A stretch of 64,000 bases of DNA, taken from positions 124,001 through 188,000 of the forward strand of contig NZ_FQWF01000004.1 in the NCBI RefSeq assembly GCF_900129585.1. Direction: 5' to 3'. How positions within the stretch are numbered: position 1 is the first letter of the stretch; each line of letters begins with the position of its first letter. The notes beneath the pieces are model-generated. The model made no database searches and was not told where the DNA came from. It worked only from the letters and a program-made list of their open reading frames with translations. Of the stretch, positions 37,800 to 45,598 are shown in pieces. Made by a program: the position numbers and the translations under genes. Origin of the DNA: Flavobacterium micromati. GTDB taxonomy: Bacteria; Bacteroidota; Bacteroidia; Flavobacteriales; Flavobacteriaceae.

Positions 37800-38510
37800 T
37801 TAAAGGTTCAAGTTTTTCTGAAAATTTTCAAATGTTGTTTTATCTTTTAATCCAGGCGCAGTTTCAAATTTACTATTTAAATCTAAAGCGTGAATGGGTA
37901 ATTGTGTTTTTAATATTTCTTTTATCGAATTAATCTCTTCTGTTCCAATACCGCCGCTTAAAAAGAATGGTTTTTTTGATGAATAATTTTCTAATACTTT
38001 CCAGTCAAAAGTGAATCCGTTTCCTCCTGGTAGTTTTCCTTTGGTATCAAAAAGGAAAAAGTCACACACCAATTCAAATGGCGTCAAGAGGTCAAAATCA
38101 AAATCATCGCTTATTGAAAACACTTTGATAATTTTAATTTCTTGTGGTATTTTTGTTTTTAAAATTTTGCAAAATTCAACCGATTCTTCCCCATGCAATT
38201 GAATTGCTTGTAAATTGTATTGTAAGGCTTTCGCCAAAATGACTTCGATACTTTCATTGACAAACACACCTACTTTTTTGATTGATTCTGGTAAATCAGG
38301 AATTTGACCATCAAAATACCGAGCTGATTTTTCCCAAAATATAAATCCCATATAATCGGGTAGGAGTGAACCAATTTCGGTCATATTATCGGGGTATTTC
38401 ATACCGCAAATTTTGATCCTAAATCCCTCTGATCCTAACGCGGCGGGAGATAGTGGACTGGAATGTGTTTGAAGATTACTATTGTTTTTATTATTCATAA
38501 ATGAGTTCAT
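37800..38510 (-). CDS. trpF: Phosphoribosylanthranilate isomerase
   Basis: The 236-residue (beta/alpha)8 enzyme converts phosphoribosylanthranilate to CdRP. The catalytic Cys is in [14 protein letters not shown] and the catalytic Asp is in ALDLNSKFE. The family normally begins right at the KICGMK strand. Here about 30 extra N-terminal residues ([12 protein letters not shown] and similar) precede it, and their DNA looks like a decayed C/G-rich repeat. Alternative start at 38498 (second Met). Confidence 0.94.
   Translation of the reverse strand: MNSFMNNKNNSNLQTHSSPLSPAALGSEGFRIKICGMKYPDNMTEIGSLLPDYMGFIFWEKSARYFDGQIPDLPESIKKVGVFVNESIEVILAKALQYNLQAIQLHGEESVEFCKILKTKIPQEIKIIKVFSISDDFDFDLLTPFELVCDFFLFDTKGKLPGGNGFTFDWKVLENYSSKKPFFLSGGIGTEEINSIKEILKTQLPIHALDLNSKFETAPGLKDKTTFENFQKNLNL
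38415..38465. repeat. Possible decayed C/G-rich repeat inside trpF 5' end
   Basis: On the minus strand CTCCCGCCGCGTTAGGATC followed by AGAGGGATTT resembles the CCCCC...GGGGGTTAGGGGGATTT repeat family with many changes. It encodes the extra N-terminus of TrpF. Confidence 0.35.
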
Positions 38511-38525
38511 TATTAAAATGAGTAT

Positions 38526-39341
38526 TTATAAGTTGCTAGTTCCCCCTTCGGGAGCTAAGAGGCTTATTTTTTTAATAAATTCTTTAGCTGATTTTCCAGC
38601 GTCATCGGTTTTCATAAAGTTTTCGCCAATTAGAAATCCTTTATATCCATAAGGTTTTAGTTCGGTGATTGCTTCAATCGAACTGATACCGCTTTCAGAA
38701 ATCTTTACAAAATCATCAGGAATTTGAGCGGCTAATTGCTTGCTAAAATCCAAGCTCACTTCAAATGTTTTTAGATTTCTATTATTAACACCAATCATAT
38801 CTAATGTTGGCATAATCGATTTTTCTAATTCTTCTTGACTATGCACTTCTAACAAAACCTCCAAATTCAAACTTTTAGCAAATTCCGATAAAGATTTGAT
38901 TTCCTCACGAGTTAATACAGATGCTATAAGCAGAATCAAATCGGCGCCATGAGCTTTAGCCTCTAGAATTTGGTATTCATCAACAATAAATTCTTTTCTC
39001 AATAACGGAATATTGACTGTGGCTCTCGCCAAAAGCAAATCGTCTAAAGAACCGCCAAAATATTTTCCATCAGTTAATACCGAAATACCGCAAGCTCCCG
39101 CTTCTTCATAGCCTTTAGTTACTTCTTCTACTGTAAAGCTATAATTTATTTCTGCTTTTGAAGGGGAACGACGCTTGTGTTCTGCAATAATTCCTGTTGT
39201 ACTGTTCCGCAAATTGCTGCTCAAGGAAATTGTTGTTTTCTCGAAAAAAATCGAAGATTCTAATTGTGATATAGGAATTATAGATTTTTTGAGAATGACT
39301 TCTCGTTTTTTATCAACTATTATTTTGTCTAGTATATTCAT
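38526..39341 (-). CDS. trpC: Indole-3-glycerol phosphate synthase
   Basis: The 271-residue TIM barrel closes CdRP to indole-3-glycerol phosphate. Motifs are IAEHKRRSPSKAEI, LRKEFIVDEYQILEA, IGVNNRNLKTFEV and SESGIS. The last residues, LLAPEGGTSNL, are encoded by a C/G-rich dispersed repeat, so the C-terminus is probably extended compared with relatives. It follows trpD across a tandem repeat array. Confidence 0.96.
   Translation of the reverse strand: MNILDKIIVDKKREVILKKSIIPISQLESSIFFEKTTISLSSNLRNSTTGIIAEHKRRSPSKAEINYSFTVEEVTKGYEEAGACGISVLTDGKYFGGSLDDLLLARATVNIPLLRKEFIVDEYQILEAKAHGADLILLIASVLTREEIKSLSEFAKSLNLEVLLEVHSQEELEKSIMPTLDMIGVNNRNLKTFEVSLDFSKQLAAQIPDDFVKISESGISSIEAITELKPYGYKGFLIGENFMKTDDAGKSAKEFIKKISLLAPEGGTSNL
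38538..38565. repeat. C/G-rich hairpin repeat at the 3' end of trpC
   Basis: TTCCCCCTTCGGGAGCTAAG is a variant of the C5-TTT-G5 element. It encodes the last residues of TrpC. Confidence 0.6.
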
Positions 39342-39388
39342 ATCTTTTTTTAGGACTAAGGAATTCTTTAAATCTATGTTTTGCTTGT

Positions 39389-39710
39389 AAGGCGCAAAGT
39401 TTTTTAATCTGTTTTAATCTGTGAAATTTGTGCGTTTATTTCGCCACAAAGGCGCAAAGGCACAAAGTTTTTTAATCTGTGTAATCTGTGTTTTTATTTT
39501 GCCACTAAGGCGCAAAGGCGCAAAGTTTTTTAATCTGTGTAATCTGTGTTTTTATTTTGCCACTGAGGCGCAAAAGGCACAAAGCTTTTTAATTTGTGTT
39601 AATCGTGTAATCTGTGTTTTTATTTTGCCACTAAGTCGCAAAGGCACAAAGTTTTTTAATCTGTGTTAATCTGTTAAATCCGTGTTTGCATTTTGCGGGC
39701 AAAGGCTGTA
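39389..39710. repeat. Tandem array of 58-68 bp units between trpD and trpC
   Basis: Four full units start at 39443, 39501, 39559 and 39627 (58, 58, 68 and 68 bp), with partial units on both sides. Each starts GCCACTAAGGCGCAAAGGC, then has CACAAAGTTTTTTAATCTGTG and a TAATCTGTG duplication, ending TTTTTATTTT. There are no spacers, so it is not CRISPR. An 82-codon plus-strand frame through it is only repeat text. Confidence 0.88.
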
Positions 39711-39727
39711 ATTTCTTTAGTCTGCAT

Positions 39728-40723
39728 TTATTCTTTACTTAATTCTTGTAATTTCTTCAAAGATAAAAGCCCTTTACCTGATAATAAACTTTCTTTCGCT
39801 ATTTGAAATCCTTCTAAAGGAGAGCATTTTGTTACTGTCGCAATCGCCATTCCTGCATTGGCGCAGACCACATTATTTTGCGCTTCAGTTCCTTTTCCAG
39901 AAATAATATCGACAAACATTTGAGCCGAATCATCAATAGTGGTTCCACCTGCGATTTCGCTTTGCAGCAAAAGAGAAACACCAAAATCTTCGGGATTTAA
40001 CATGCCCTCCATTTTACTGGTGATAATCTTTGTTGGTGCCGTCAACGAAACTTCATCATATCCGTCAAGCGAATGCAAAATCGTAAAATTAGTATTGGTG
40101 TTTTGATATAAGTAGGCATACATTCTAGCCAATTCAAGATTAAAAACGCCAACCAACTGATTTTGAGGAAATGACGGATTTACCATTGGTCCAACCATAT
40201 TAAAAAAAGTTTTTACCGCCAATTCTTTTCGAATTGGTCCAACGTTTTTCATCGCGGGATGGAATAATGGCGCATGTAAAATGCAAATTCCAGCTTGATC
40301 AATGCTTCGCTCTAAAAAGTCAGCGTCATTACTGAATTTGATACCCAGTTTCTCCATTACGTTACTTGAACCAGAAATAGATGAAAGACCATAATTTCCA
40401 TGTTTTGCTACTTTTATGCCAGCTCCTGCTGCAACAAAAGAGGCCAAAGTAGATATATTAAAAGTGTCTTTTCCGTCGCCACCTGTTCCGCATAAATCGA
40501 TTGTATTATACTCCGATAAATCAATTCGAATACACAAATCTAGTAAAGCTTCGCGAAAACCAGAAAGCTCTTCAATGCTAATGCTGCGCATCATATAAAC
40601 CGTTAGAAAAGAAGCAATTTGGCTAGCATTATAGCTTCCGTGTGATATGTTGACCAAAACGTTTTTAGCTTCCTCTGCAGAAAGTGTTTCGTGATTGATA
40701 AGTCGATTTAATATGTTTTTCAT
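39728..40723 (-). CDS. trpD: Anthranilate phosphoribosyltransferase
   Basis: The 331-residue enzyme transfers phosphoribosyl from PRPP to anthranilate. It has the PRPP/Mg loop LCGTGGDGKDTFNIST, KHGNYGLSSISGSSNVMEKLG, and the HHP-type region LHAPLFHPAMKNVGPIRKELAVKT. Length is typical. It sits third in the operon, with hairpin repeat DNA before it and the 320-bp tandem array after it. Confidence 0.96.
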   Translation of the reverse strand: MKNILNRLINHETLSAEEAKNVLVNISHGSYNASQIASFLTVYMMRSISIEELSGFREALLDLCIRIDLSEYNTIDLCGTGGDGKDTFNISTLASFVAAGAGIKVAKHGNYGLSSISGSSNVMEKLGIKFSNDADFLERSIDQAGICILHAPLFHPAMKNVGPIRKELAVKTFFNMVGPMVNPSFPQNQLVGVFNLELARMYAYLYQNTNTNFTILHSLDGYDEVSLTAPTKIITSKMEGMLNPEDFGVSLLLQSEIAGGTTIDDSAQMFVDIISGKGTEAQNNVVCANAGMAIATVTKCSPLEGFQIAKESLLSGKGLLSLKKLQELSKE

Positions 40724-40781
40724 AATCCTGCCCCAACCCCTCTAACCTGAGGAGAGCACCTATTGGGGGAAATAGGGTTTT
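40724..40781. repeat. C/G-rich repeat between trpG and trpD
   Basis: CCCCAACCCCTCTAACCTGA and GGAGAGCACCTATTGGGGG belong to the same family as the other C/G-rich elements. It lies directly upstream of the trpD start codon. Confidence 0.55.
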
Positions 40782-40810
40782 ATTTAATATTTATTAGCTT
40801 TGAATTCAGT

Positions 40811-41455
40811 TTATTGCAGTGGGGTGATTGTGGCGCTTTTAACCCAATTTTCTAAAATCTTTTTTCCGTTTGGTGTAAGCACACTTTCTGGGTGAAACTG
40901 AACGCCACGTACATTGAATGTTTTATGGCGAAGGGACATTACTTGGCCGTTTTCGTCAAAAGAAGTCGCTTCAAGCGCATCAGGCAATGTTTCATCAACA
41001 ACCCATGAATGGTAGCGTCCTACTTCAAACTCGCTTCCTAAACCTTCAAACAAAAGCTCATCAGTAACGGATGTTTTTACCATCGAAGAAACGCCATGAT
41101 AAACTTTATCTAAATTTGAAAGTGTTCCGCCATAAACTTCGCCTATTGCTTGCTGTCCTAAGCAAACACCTAATATACTTTTTGTTGGTCCATATTTCCG
41201 AATCACCTCTTTTAATAATCCTGCTTCATCTGGAATTCCTGGACCAGGAGAAAGCAAAATTTTATCAAAAACCGCTATTTCATCAATATCAAATTCATCA
41301 TTTCTATAAACCGTAACTTCGCAATCTAAATCCTCTAGATAATGCACTAAATTATAAGTGAAACTATCGTAATTGTCTATGACTAGTATTTTCCCCCTAA
41401 CCCCCAAAGGGGGAAAAGTTGAGGTGACTGTATTTTTATTTTCCATTTTTTCCAT
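40811..41455 (-). CDS. trpG: Anthranilate synthase glutamine amidotransferase subunit
   Basis: The 214-residue class I glutamine amidotransferase supplies ammonia to TrpE. The nucleophile Cys is in LGVCLGQQAIGEVYGG, and the His and Glu are in VQFHPES. The native N-terminus is KILVIDNYDSFTYNLVHYLE. About 20 residues precede it (MEKMENKNTVTSTFPPLGVRG), with FPPLGVRGK encoded by a C/G-rich repeat inserted at the 5' end. The frame is preserved, so the enzyme is probably active. Confidence 0.95.
   Translation of the reverse strand: MEKMENKNTVTSTFPPLGVRGKILVIDNYDSFTYNLVHYLEDLDCEVTVYRNDEFDIDEIAVFDKILLSPGPGIPDEAGLLKEVIRKYGPTKSILGVCLGQQAIGEVYGGTLSNLDKVYHGVSSMVKTSVTDELLFEGLGSEFEVGRYHSWVVDETLPDALEATSFDENGQVMSLRHKTFNVRGVQFHPESVLTPNGKKILENWVKSATITPLQ
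41389..41417. repeat. C/G-rich hairpin repeat inside trpG 5' end
   Basis: TTCCCCCTAACCCCCAAAGG plus GGGAAAAG: a nearly perfect copy of the element, here translated as part of the TrpG N-terminus. Confidence 0.75.
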
Positions 41456-41474
41456 ATTAATTCTTTGATTATCG

Positions 41475-41511
41475 TCTCTCTCCCCTTCGGGGAGGGTTGG
41501 GGAGGGGATTT
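41475..41511. repeat. C/G-rich hairpin repeat between trpE and trpG
   Basis: CTCTCCCCTTCGGGGAG followed by GGTTGGGGAGGGGATTT. It overlaps the trpE stop codon. An internal CCCCTTCGGGG hairpin is visible. Confidence 0.7.
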
Positions 41512-42910
41512 ATATTGTTTCCGCCAAATCCAGCGCTTTATTCAACGCCAGTAATTTATTATACACTTCTTGCATTTCACTTTCTTCATCTGAACTAGCA
41601 ACAATTCCTGCTCCTGCTTGACTGTGCAATTGATGATTTTTGCTAAGAAAAGTTCTAATCATAATCGCATGATTAAAATTTCCTTCAAAGTCCATAAATC
41701 CTATCGCACCTCCATAAAAATTCCGATTGGTTTTTTCGTATTCTTCAATAAGTTGCATTGCTCTATGTTTTGGCGCGCCACTTAATGTTCCTGCTGGAAA
41801 GGTATCTGCAACGACTTGCATGGTAGTAGCGTTTTTATGCAAATGTCCTGTAACTTTTGAAACCAGGTGAATCACATGAGAAAAAAACTGCACTTCGCGG
41901 TATTTTTCTACTTTAACTTCATGTCCATTCCGACTCAAATCATTTCTGGCTAAATCAACAAGCATAACGTGCTCGCTATTTTCTTTTTTATCTTCTGATA
42001 ATTGTTTAGCAAGAACAGCGTCTTTTTCATCATCGCCTGTTCTTTTGAAAGTTCCAGCAATTGGATGAATTTCGGCTTTACGATCTTTTACAATAATTTG
42101 GGCCTCGGGCGAAGAACCAAATATTTTGAAATCTCCATAATCAAAAAAGAATAAATATGGTGAAGGATTGATGCTTCTCAAAGCTCGGTAAACATTAAAT
42201 TCATCTCCTTTGAAACCTTGTGTGAATCTTCTTGATAATACTAATTGGAAAACATCACCTCTAAAACAATGCTTTTTGGCCAAAGCCACATTACGCATAA
42301 ATTCATCGTCAGTCAAATTAGAAAAACCTTCGCCTTCTTTAAAAAATTTATAAGAAGCAATATTTCTCGACTGCAATAATTGTTCGATTTCCGAGATATT
42401 ATTTTTATCGTCTAAACTATGGCAGAAAATATAGGCTTCATTTTTAAAATGATTAATTGCAATTATATTTTGGTAAACCGCATAATAAACATCAGGAATG
42501 GTGTTGCTATTTTCTTTTTTAGCAATAACTACTTTTTCAAAATACCGAACTGCATCATAGGAAATGTATCCAAACAATCCGTTGTTGATGAATTTGAAAT
42601 CATTTTTCTCTGATTTGAACTGATGAGAAAACTCTTGAATGATCGCAGGAATATCAATAGTGGAATCAACTACAATTTTCTCTGAAGTTCCGTCAGGATA
42701 CGTTTTATTTATGGTTTCATTTTCTATTTTAATTGATGCGATAGGATTACAGCAGATATAAGAAAAACTATTATCATTGCCGTGATAATCGCTACTTTCT
42801 AATAATAGACTGTTGGGAAATTTGTCTCTAATTTTTAAATAAACACTTACCGGCGTAATCGTATCAGCAAGAATTTGTTTGTAATTTGTATTGAGTAAAA
42901 AAGATTTCAT
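41510..42910 (-). CDS. trpE: Anthranilate synthase component I
   Basis: The 466-residue enzyme makes anthranilate from chorismate with TrpG. The feedback-inhibition motif LLESSDYHG lies near residue 36. The chorismate-binding domain carries GDVFQLVLSRRF, IAGTFKRTGDDEKDAVLAKQL, ENSEHVMLVDLARNDLSR and FPAGTLSGAPKHRAMQLIEEYE. It is the first structural gene after the attenuator, so transcription of the whole operon depends on charged tRNA-Trp. Confidence 0.96.
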   Translation of the reverse strand: MKSFLLNTNYKQILADTITPVSVYLKIRDKFPNSLLLESSDYHGNDNSFSYICCNPIASIKIENETINKTYPDGTSEKIVVDSTIDIPAIIQEFSHQFKSEKNDFKFINNGLFGYISYDAVRYFEKVVIAKKENSNTIPDVYYAVYQNIIAINHFKNEAYIFCHSLDDKNNISEIEQLLQSRNIASYKFFKEGEGFSNLTDDEFMRNVALAKKHCFRGDVFQLVLSRRFTQGFKGDEFNVYRALRSINPSPYLFFFDYGDFKIFGSSPEAQIIVKDRKAEIHPIAGTFKRTGDDEKDAVLAKQLSEDKKENSEHVMLVDLARNDLSRNGHEVKVEKYREVQFFSHVIHLVSKVTGHLHKNATTMQVVADTFPAGTLSGAPKHRAMQLIEEYEKTNRNFYGGAIGFMDFEGNFNHAIMIRTFLSKNHQLHSQAGAGIVASSDEESEMQEVYNKLLALNKALDLAETI

Positions 42911-42971
42911 TTTATTTTTTTTTATCTTTAAGAACGAACTGTTCGTTGCTATTTATCTTTGAAATTAGAAC

Positions 42972-43004
42972 AAAAAAAAGGCCTGTCGTGATGACAAGCC
43001 TTTT
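42972..43004 (-). terminator. trp attenuator terminator
   Basis: On the minus strand AAAAGGCTTGTC pairs with GACAGGCCTTTT around ATCAC, followed by a run of eight or more T. It lies between the leader peptide and trpE. Part of it (GTCGTGA on the plus strand, 42985-42991) is also complementary to leader bases 43042-43048, giving the alternative antiterminator. Confidence 0.88.
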
Positions 43005-43041
43005 ATATTTATAGTTTTAAATAATACTATAGGAGCTTAGT

Positions 43042-43098
43042 TCACGACGACTGACGTAATTTGCTCCACCACCAAGTATTTTTTAAAATTGTTTTCAT
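43042..43098 (-). CDS. trpL: trp operon leader peptide
   Basis: The 18-codon frame encodes MKTILKNTWWWSKLRQSS and stops at TGA (43042-43044). The three consecutive TGG codons (43066-43074) are where a ribosome starved of Trp-tRNA would stall. A GGAGC right after the Trp codons can pair with GCTCC past the stop. The sequence over the stop codon (GTCGTGA) can pair with TCACGAC in the terminator. This is the layout of ribosome-mediated attenuation. Confidence 0.9.
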   Translation of the reverse strand: MKTILKNTWWWSKLRQSS

Positions 43099-43115
43099 TT
43101 TTTATTTTATTGGGA

Positions 43116-43145
43116 CAAATGTATAAATGTAATTTGATAATTCAA
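43116..43145 (-). promoter_or_regulatory. Promoter of the trp operon
   Basis: On the minus strand a -33 TTG (43143-43145) is followed by exactly 19 bp and then TACATTTG (43116-43123), the Bacteroidota TAnnTTTG -7 element. Transcription would start about 10 bp before the leader ATG, so the leader RNA has a very short 5' end. Confidence 0.8.
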
Positions 43146-43294
43146 ATATATTAACCGTTAAATTTTAATATATTTTACTCTTTTTTGTTAAAATAACGAT
43201 AATTGCTTTTATAATTACTTTGGCTTAAATGTTGTTAAACTCAGTTTTTATTTAAAAAAGACTAAAAACCTTATTTCATTTTAGGTTTGCATCA

Positions 43295-44563
43295 TTAACG
43301 ATTTGCAAAAGTAGTTTGCATTTTCAATCTGAAATCGGGATATTTCTTTATTACTGGCTGTAAAAAAAAATTGCCATTTGATATTTTTGAGTATTCCATA
43401 TTAAATGCTTCGTTATTAAACCATTGCATTATTTCATTATTAAGGGTTGCGTCCTCACTAATAAATTTTTCAGTACAATTATTTGCAATGACCCCTTGAA
43501 AGTTAATTCTAGTAAGATTTGAGGTGATATTGCTAATCTTAGAATCCAATAGAACCACCGCTTCAAAACCAGAAATAACACTATTGTTTAAAGATAAAAA
43601 GCTTTTATCTTTAATGTAAATAGCCTCACGCACTAGTCCCTGAACGTTTTCTTGAGTATTTAGAAAAGTCATGTTCTGTGCTTCAATTTTTGTTAATTTT
43701 TTACTTGGATCGAAATTTTCGATTTTATCTACAGAATCGATTTCAAAACATCTTGATCCCGATGTATCAAAAGAAAATGGATCTCTTATTGCAATGCTAT
43801 TTGTAATAGTGCTTTGTGTGCCTTGTGTATAATCAAAATCATCATCAGTGGCTCGATATGAAATTACATTATTAAAATTAACGTTTCCCCCATAACATTC
43901 AAATGAATCATCATTAGAATAGCTAACTTGTATGTATTCAAATTGTGATTTTCTGCCAACTCCAGCAAGAGATAAACCGTTTAATTCTTTCAAAGCTTTT
44001 AATTTCCTACCAGAATATTCAATACGAACATATTTTAGAACTCCAGAGTTATCGTCCTCGTTGTTTCCGCCGTAGTAACTAACTTCTGGATTTAGATTTA
44101 AGTCTAAATATCCTATACCGCCAATTCTATTTATTGGCGCATCGCCAAGTATTATAATGCCGCCCCAATCTCCCGGTCTGCGATCGGATATAGTATTATT
44201 AGAGGTAAACACTATAGGTGCCGTTTCATTTCCTTCGGCCATTATTTTAGAACCTTTGGTTATTACAAGTGTACCACAACTTTCTTTGTCGCCGCGAATT
44301 ACAGTTCCTGATTCAATTGTTAATGTTGCTTTATTTGTAACATAAACTACTCCAACGAGCTGATAAGTGTTTTTTCTTAATAAAGTCATATTAGCAGAAA
44401 TGATACCAGTTAAAATATGAGTACTATTACTGTATTCAGTAGTAGCAGGTCTAAAATTTGTCCAATTGGTAAACCAGTTACTATCGCCATAAATTCCTTT
44501 TACTTGTTGGGCTTGCATAAAAATAGTAGTGATTAAAAGAAGGATTGTAATTTTTGCTTTCAT
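43295..44563 (-). CDS. Secreted parallel beta-helix protein
   Basis: The 422-residue protein has a signal peptide (ITILLLITTIFMQAQ). The repetitive beta-strand pattern (YVTNKATLTIESGTVIRGDKES; GTLVITKGSKIMAEG; APIVFTSN; RPGDWGGIIILGDAPIN; LKYVRIEYSG; FEYIQVSYSNDDSFECYGG) is that of flavobacterial right-handed beta-helix surface proteins often found with TonB-dependent receptors. No receptor gene and no clear T9SS tail are visible here. Function unknown; extracellular or outer-membrane location likely. Confidence 0.75.
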   Translation of the reverse strand: MKAKITILLLITTIFMQAQQVKGIYGDSNWFTNWTNFRPATTEYSNSTHILTGIISANMTLLRKNTYQLVGVVYVTNKATLTIESGTVIRGDKESCGTLVITKGSKIMAEGNETAPIVFTSNNTISDRRPGDWGGIIILGDAPINRIGGIGYLDLNLNPEVSYYGGNNEDDNSGVLKYVRIEYSGRKLKALKELNGLSLAGVGRKSQFEYIQVSYSNDDSFECYGGNVNFNNVISYRATDDDFDYTQGTQSTITNSIAIRDPFSFDTSGSRCFEIDSVDKIENFDPSKKLTKIEAQNMTFLNTQENVQGLVREAIYIKDKSFLSLNNSVISGFEAVVLLDSKISNITSNLTRINFQGVIANNCTEKFISEDATLNNEIMQWFNNEAFNMEYSKISNGNFFLQPVIKKYPDFRLKMQTTFANR

Positions 44564-44603
44564 TATAAATTTTTTTACAGGTTATGTTTTTAAAATAATT
44601 GAA

Positions 44604-44625
44604 AATGGTTTCCATTGCAAAAGTA
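44604..44625 (-). promoter_or_regulatory. Promoter element with adjoining palindrome for the beta-helix gene
   Basis: TACTTTTG fits TAnnTTTG. AATGG-TTT-CCATT immediately downstream covers the expected transcription start, a place where a repressor could bind. The -33 element is not evident. Confidence 0.45.
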
Positions 44626-44948
44626 ATTACAGGCTGTTACTAAAAGTCGTTCTCTATATTATGAGTTTATTATCAAAAAGTGATGGTGTTAATTCTTTGT
44701 AAATCAATTTACGGCTGTTGTCAGTGCTCTCATTAACTGATCTCAAAGTATGTGTATATTTGAACAGTTTGATTTAAGCAATTGCTAGTGGTTTTCAAAT
44801 CTGTCTTTTACTTGTAAATAGAGATTTGTGTTTCTTAAATAATTGAAGTGAAGTATTAAGAGAATTTTATTTGAGGATTTTATTGCTAAAATAAGGAACT
44901 ATCTCATCTAGATTTATCTGTGTATTTACAAATTTTTCAAAAAATCAA

Positions 44949-44976
44949 AAACCCTACCAATTTCGTGGTAGGGTTA
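44949..44976 (-). terminator. Terminator after the yceI gene
   Basis: AACCCTACCA pairs with TGGTAGGGTT around an ATTTCG loop, with A/T tracts on both sides. It lies 24 bp past the YceI gene. Confidence 0.82.
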
Positions 44977-44999
44977 AAAAACGTATTTGAAACAGATAA

Positions 45000-45569
45000 T
45001 TAAAATTTCAAAGCAACTGCTAAATCAAAATTGTCATTGATAGCTTTGTCGCCTAAATTGTCAAAGAAACTCCCTGATCCGTATTTAATATCATATTTTG
45101 TTCTGTCAACTACTACTTTTGTTGTTGCTGAATTAGCGGTTGTTGCAAGATCGAAAGTAACAGGTTTTGTAATACCTTTAATAGTTAAATCTCCAGTTAC
45201 TGTGTAAACATTAGGTGATTTCGTAACTACTTTTTTGAAAACTAAAGTAGCAGTTTGATGTTTGTCAGTTCCAAAAAAGTCATCTGCTTTCAAGTGCCCT
45301 TCTAATTTTTCTTTACCTTGTCCAGCTTTTAAATCGGTTACAATCATTGAAGTCATATCAACATTAAAAGTACCACCAACTAATGTTTTCCCTTTAAAAA
45401 CTAAATTACCATCTTTTAAGTTAATTGTTCCTTCATGAGCTCCAGTTACTTTTTTTCCAGTCCATACAATAGAACTTTTTGAAGCATCAACATTTTTAGT
45501 TTGTGCCGAAACTGTTGCTGTAGATAAAACTACTACTAATGCTAATGCAATTGATTTGAAATTTTTCAT
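45000..45569 (-). CDS. YceI family periplasmic protein
   Basis: The 189-residue protein has a signal peptide (ALALVVVLSTATVSAQ) and the YceI lipocalin-like fold: SSIVWTGKKVTGAHEGTINLKDGNLVF, LKADDFFGTDKHQTATLVFK, and VTGDLTIKGITKPVTFDL. The family binds polyisoprenoid-like lipids. It is the last gene of the marR-nitroreductase-yceI unit, 29 bp after the nitroreductase. Confidence 0.92.
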   Translation of the reverse strand: MKNFKSIALALVVVLSTATVSAQTKNVDASKSSIVWTGKKVTGAHEGTINLKDGNLVFKGKTLVGGTFNVDMTSMIVTDLKAGQGKEKLEGHLKADDFFGTDKHQTATLVFKKVVTKSPNVYTVTGDLTIKGITKPVTFDLATTANSATTKVVVDRTKYDIKYGSGSFFDNLGDKAINDNFDLAVALKF

Positions 45570-45598
45570 TTGTTTGAGTGTTTAAATTTATTTAGTGA

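Larger units (their letters stand above)
44564..44999. other. Intergenic region with promoter-like and palindromic sites
   Basis: 436 bp. Near the beta-helix gene there is a minus-strand TACTTTTG (44618-44625) and a palindrome AATGGTTTCCATT (44604-44616). Near the YceI gene there is a terminator (44949-44976). The middle is AT-rich without features. Confidence 0.5.

Noticed and set aside
39421..39669. 82-codon plus-strand frame between trpD and trpC
   Set aside because: It runs wholly through the tandem repeat array and encodes only repeated text; no ribosome site or family.
39389..39710. CRISPR array
   Set aside because: Units are joined head to tail without unique spacers and no cas gene is in the window.
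42911..43294. Trp-binding or T-box type riboswitch upstream of trpE
   Set aside because: The leader peptide with three Trp codons and alternative hairpins explains the region; no T-box specifier loop or conserved T-box bulge was seen.
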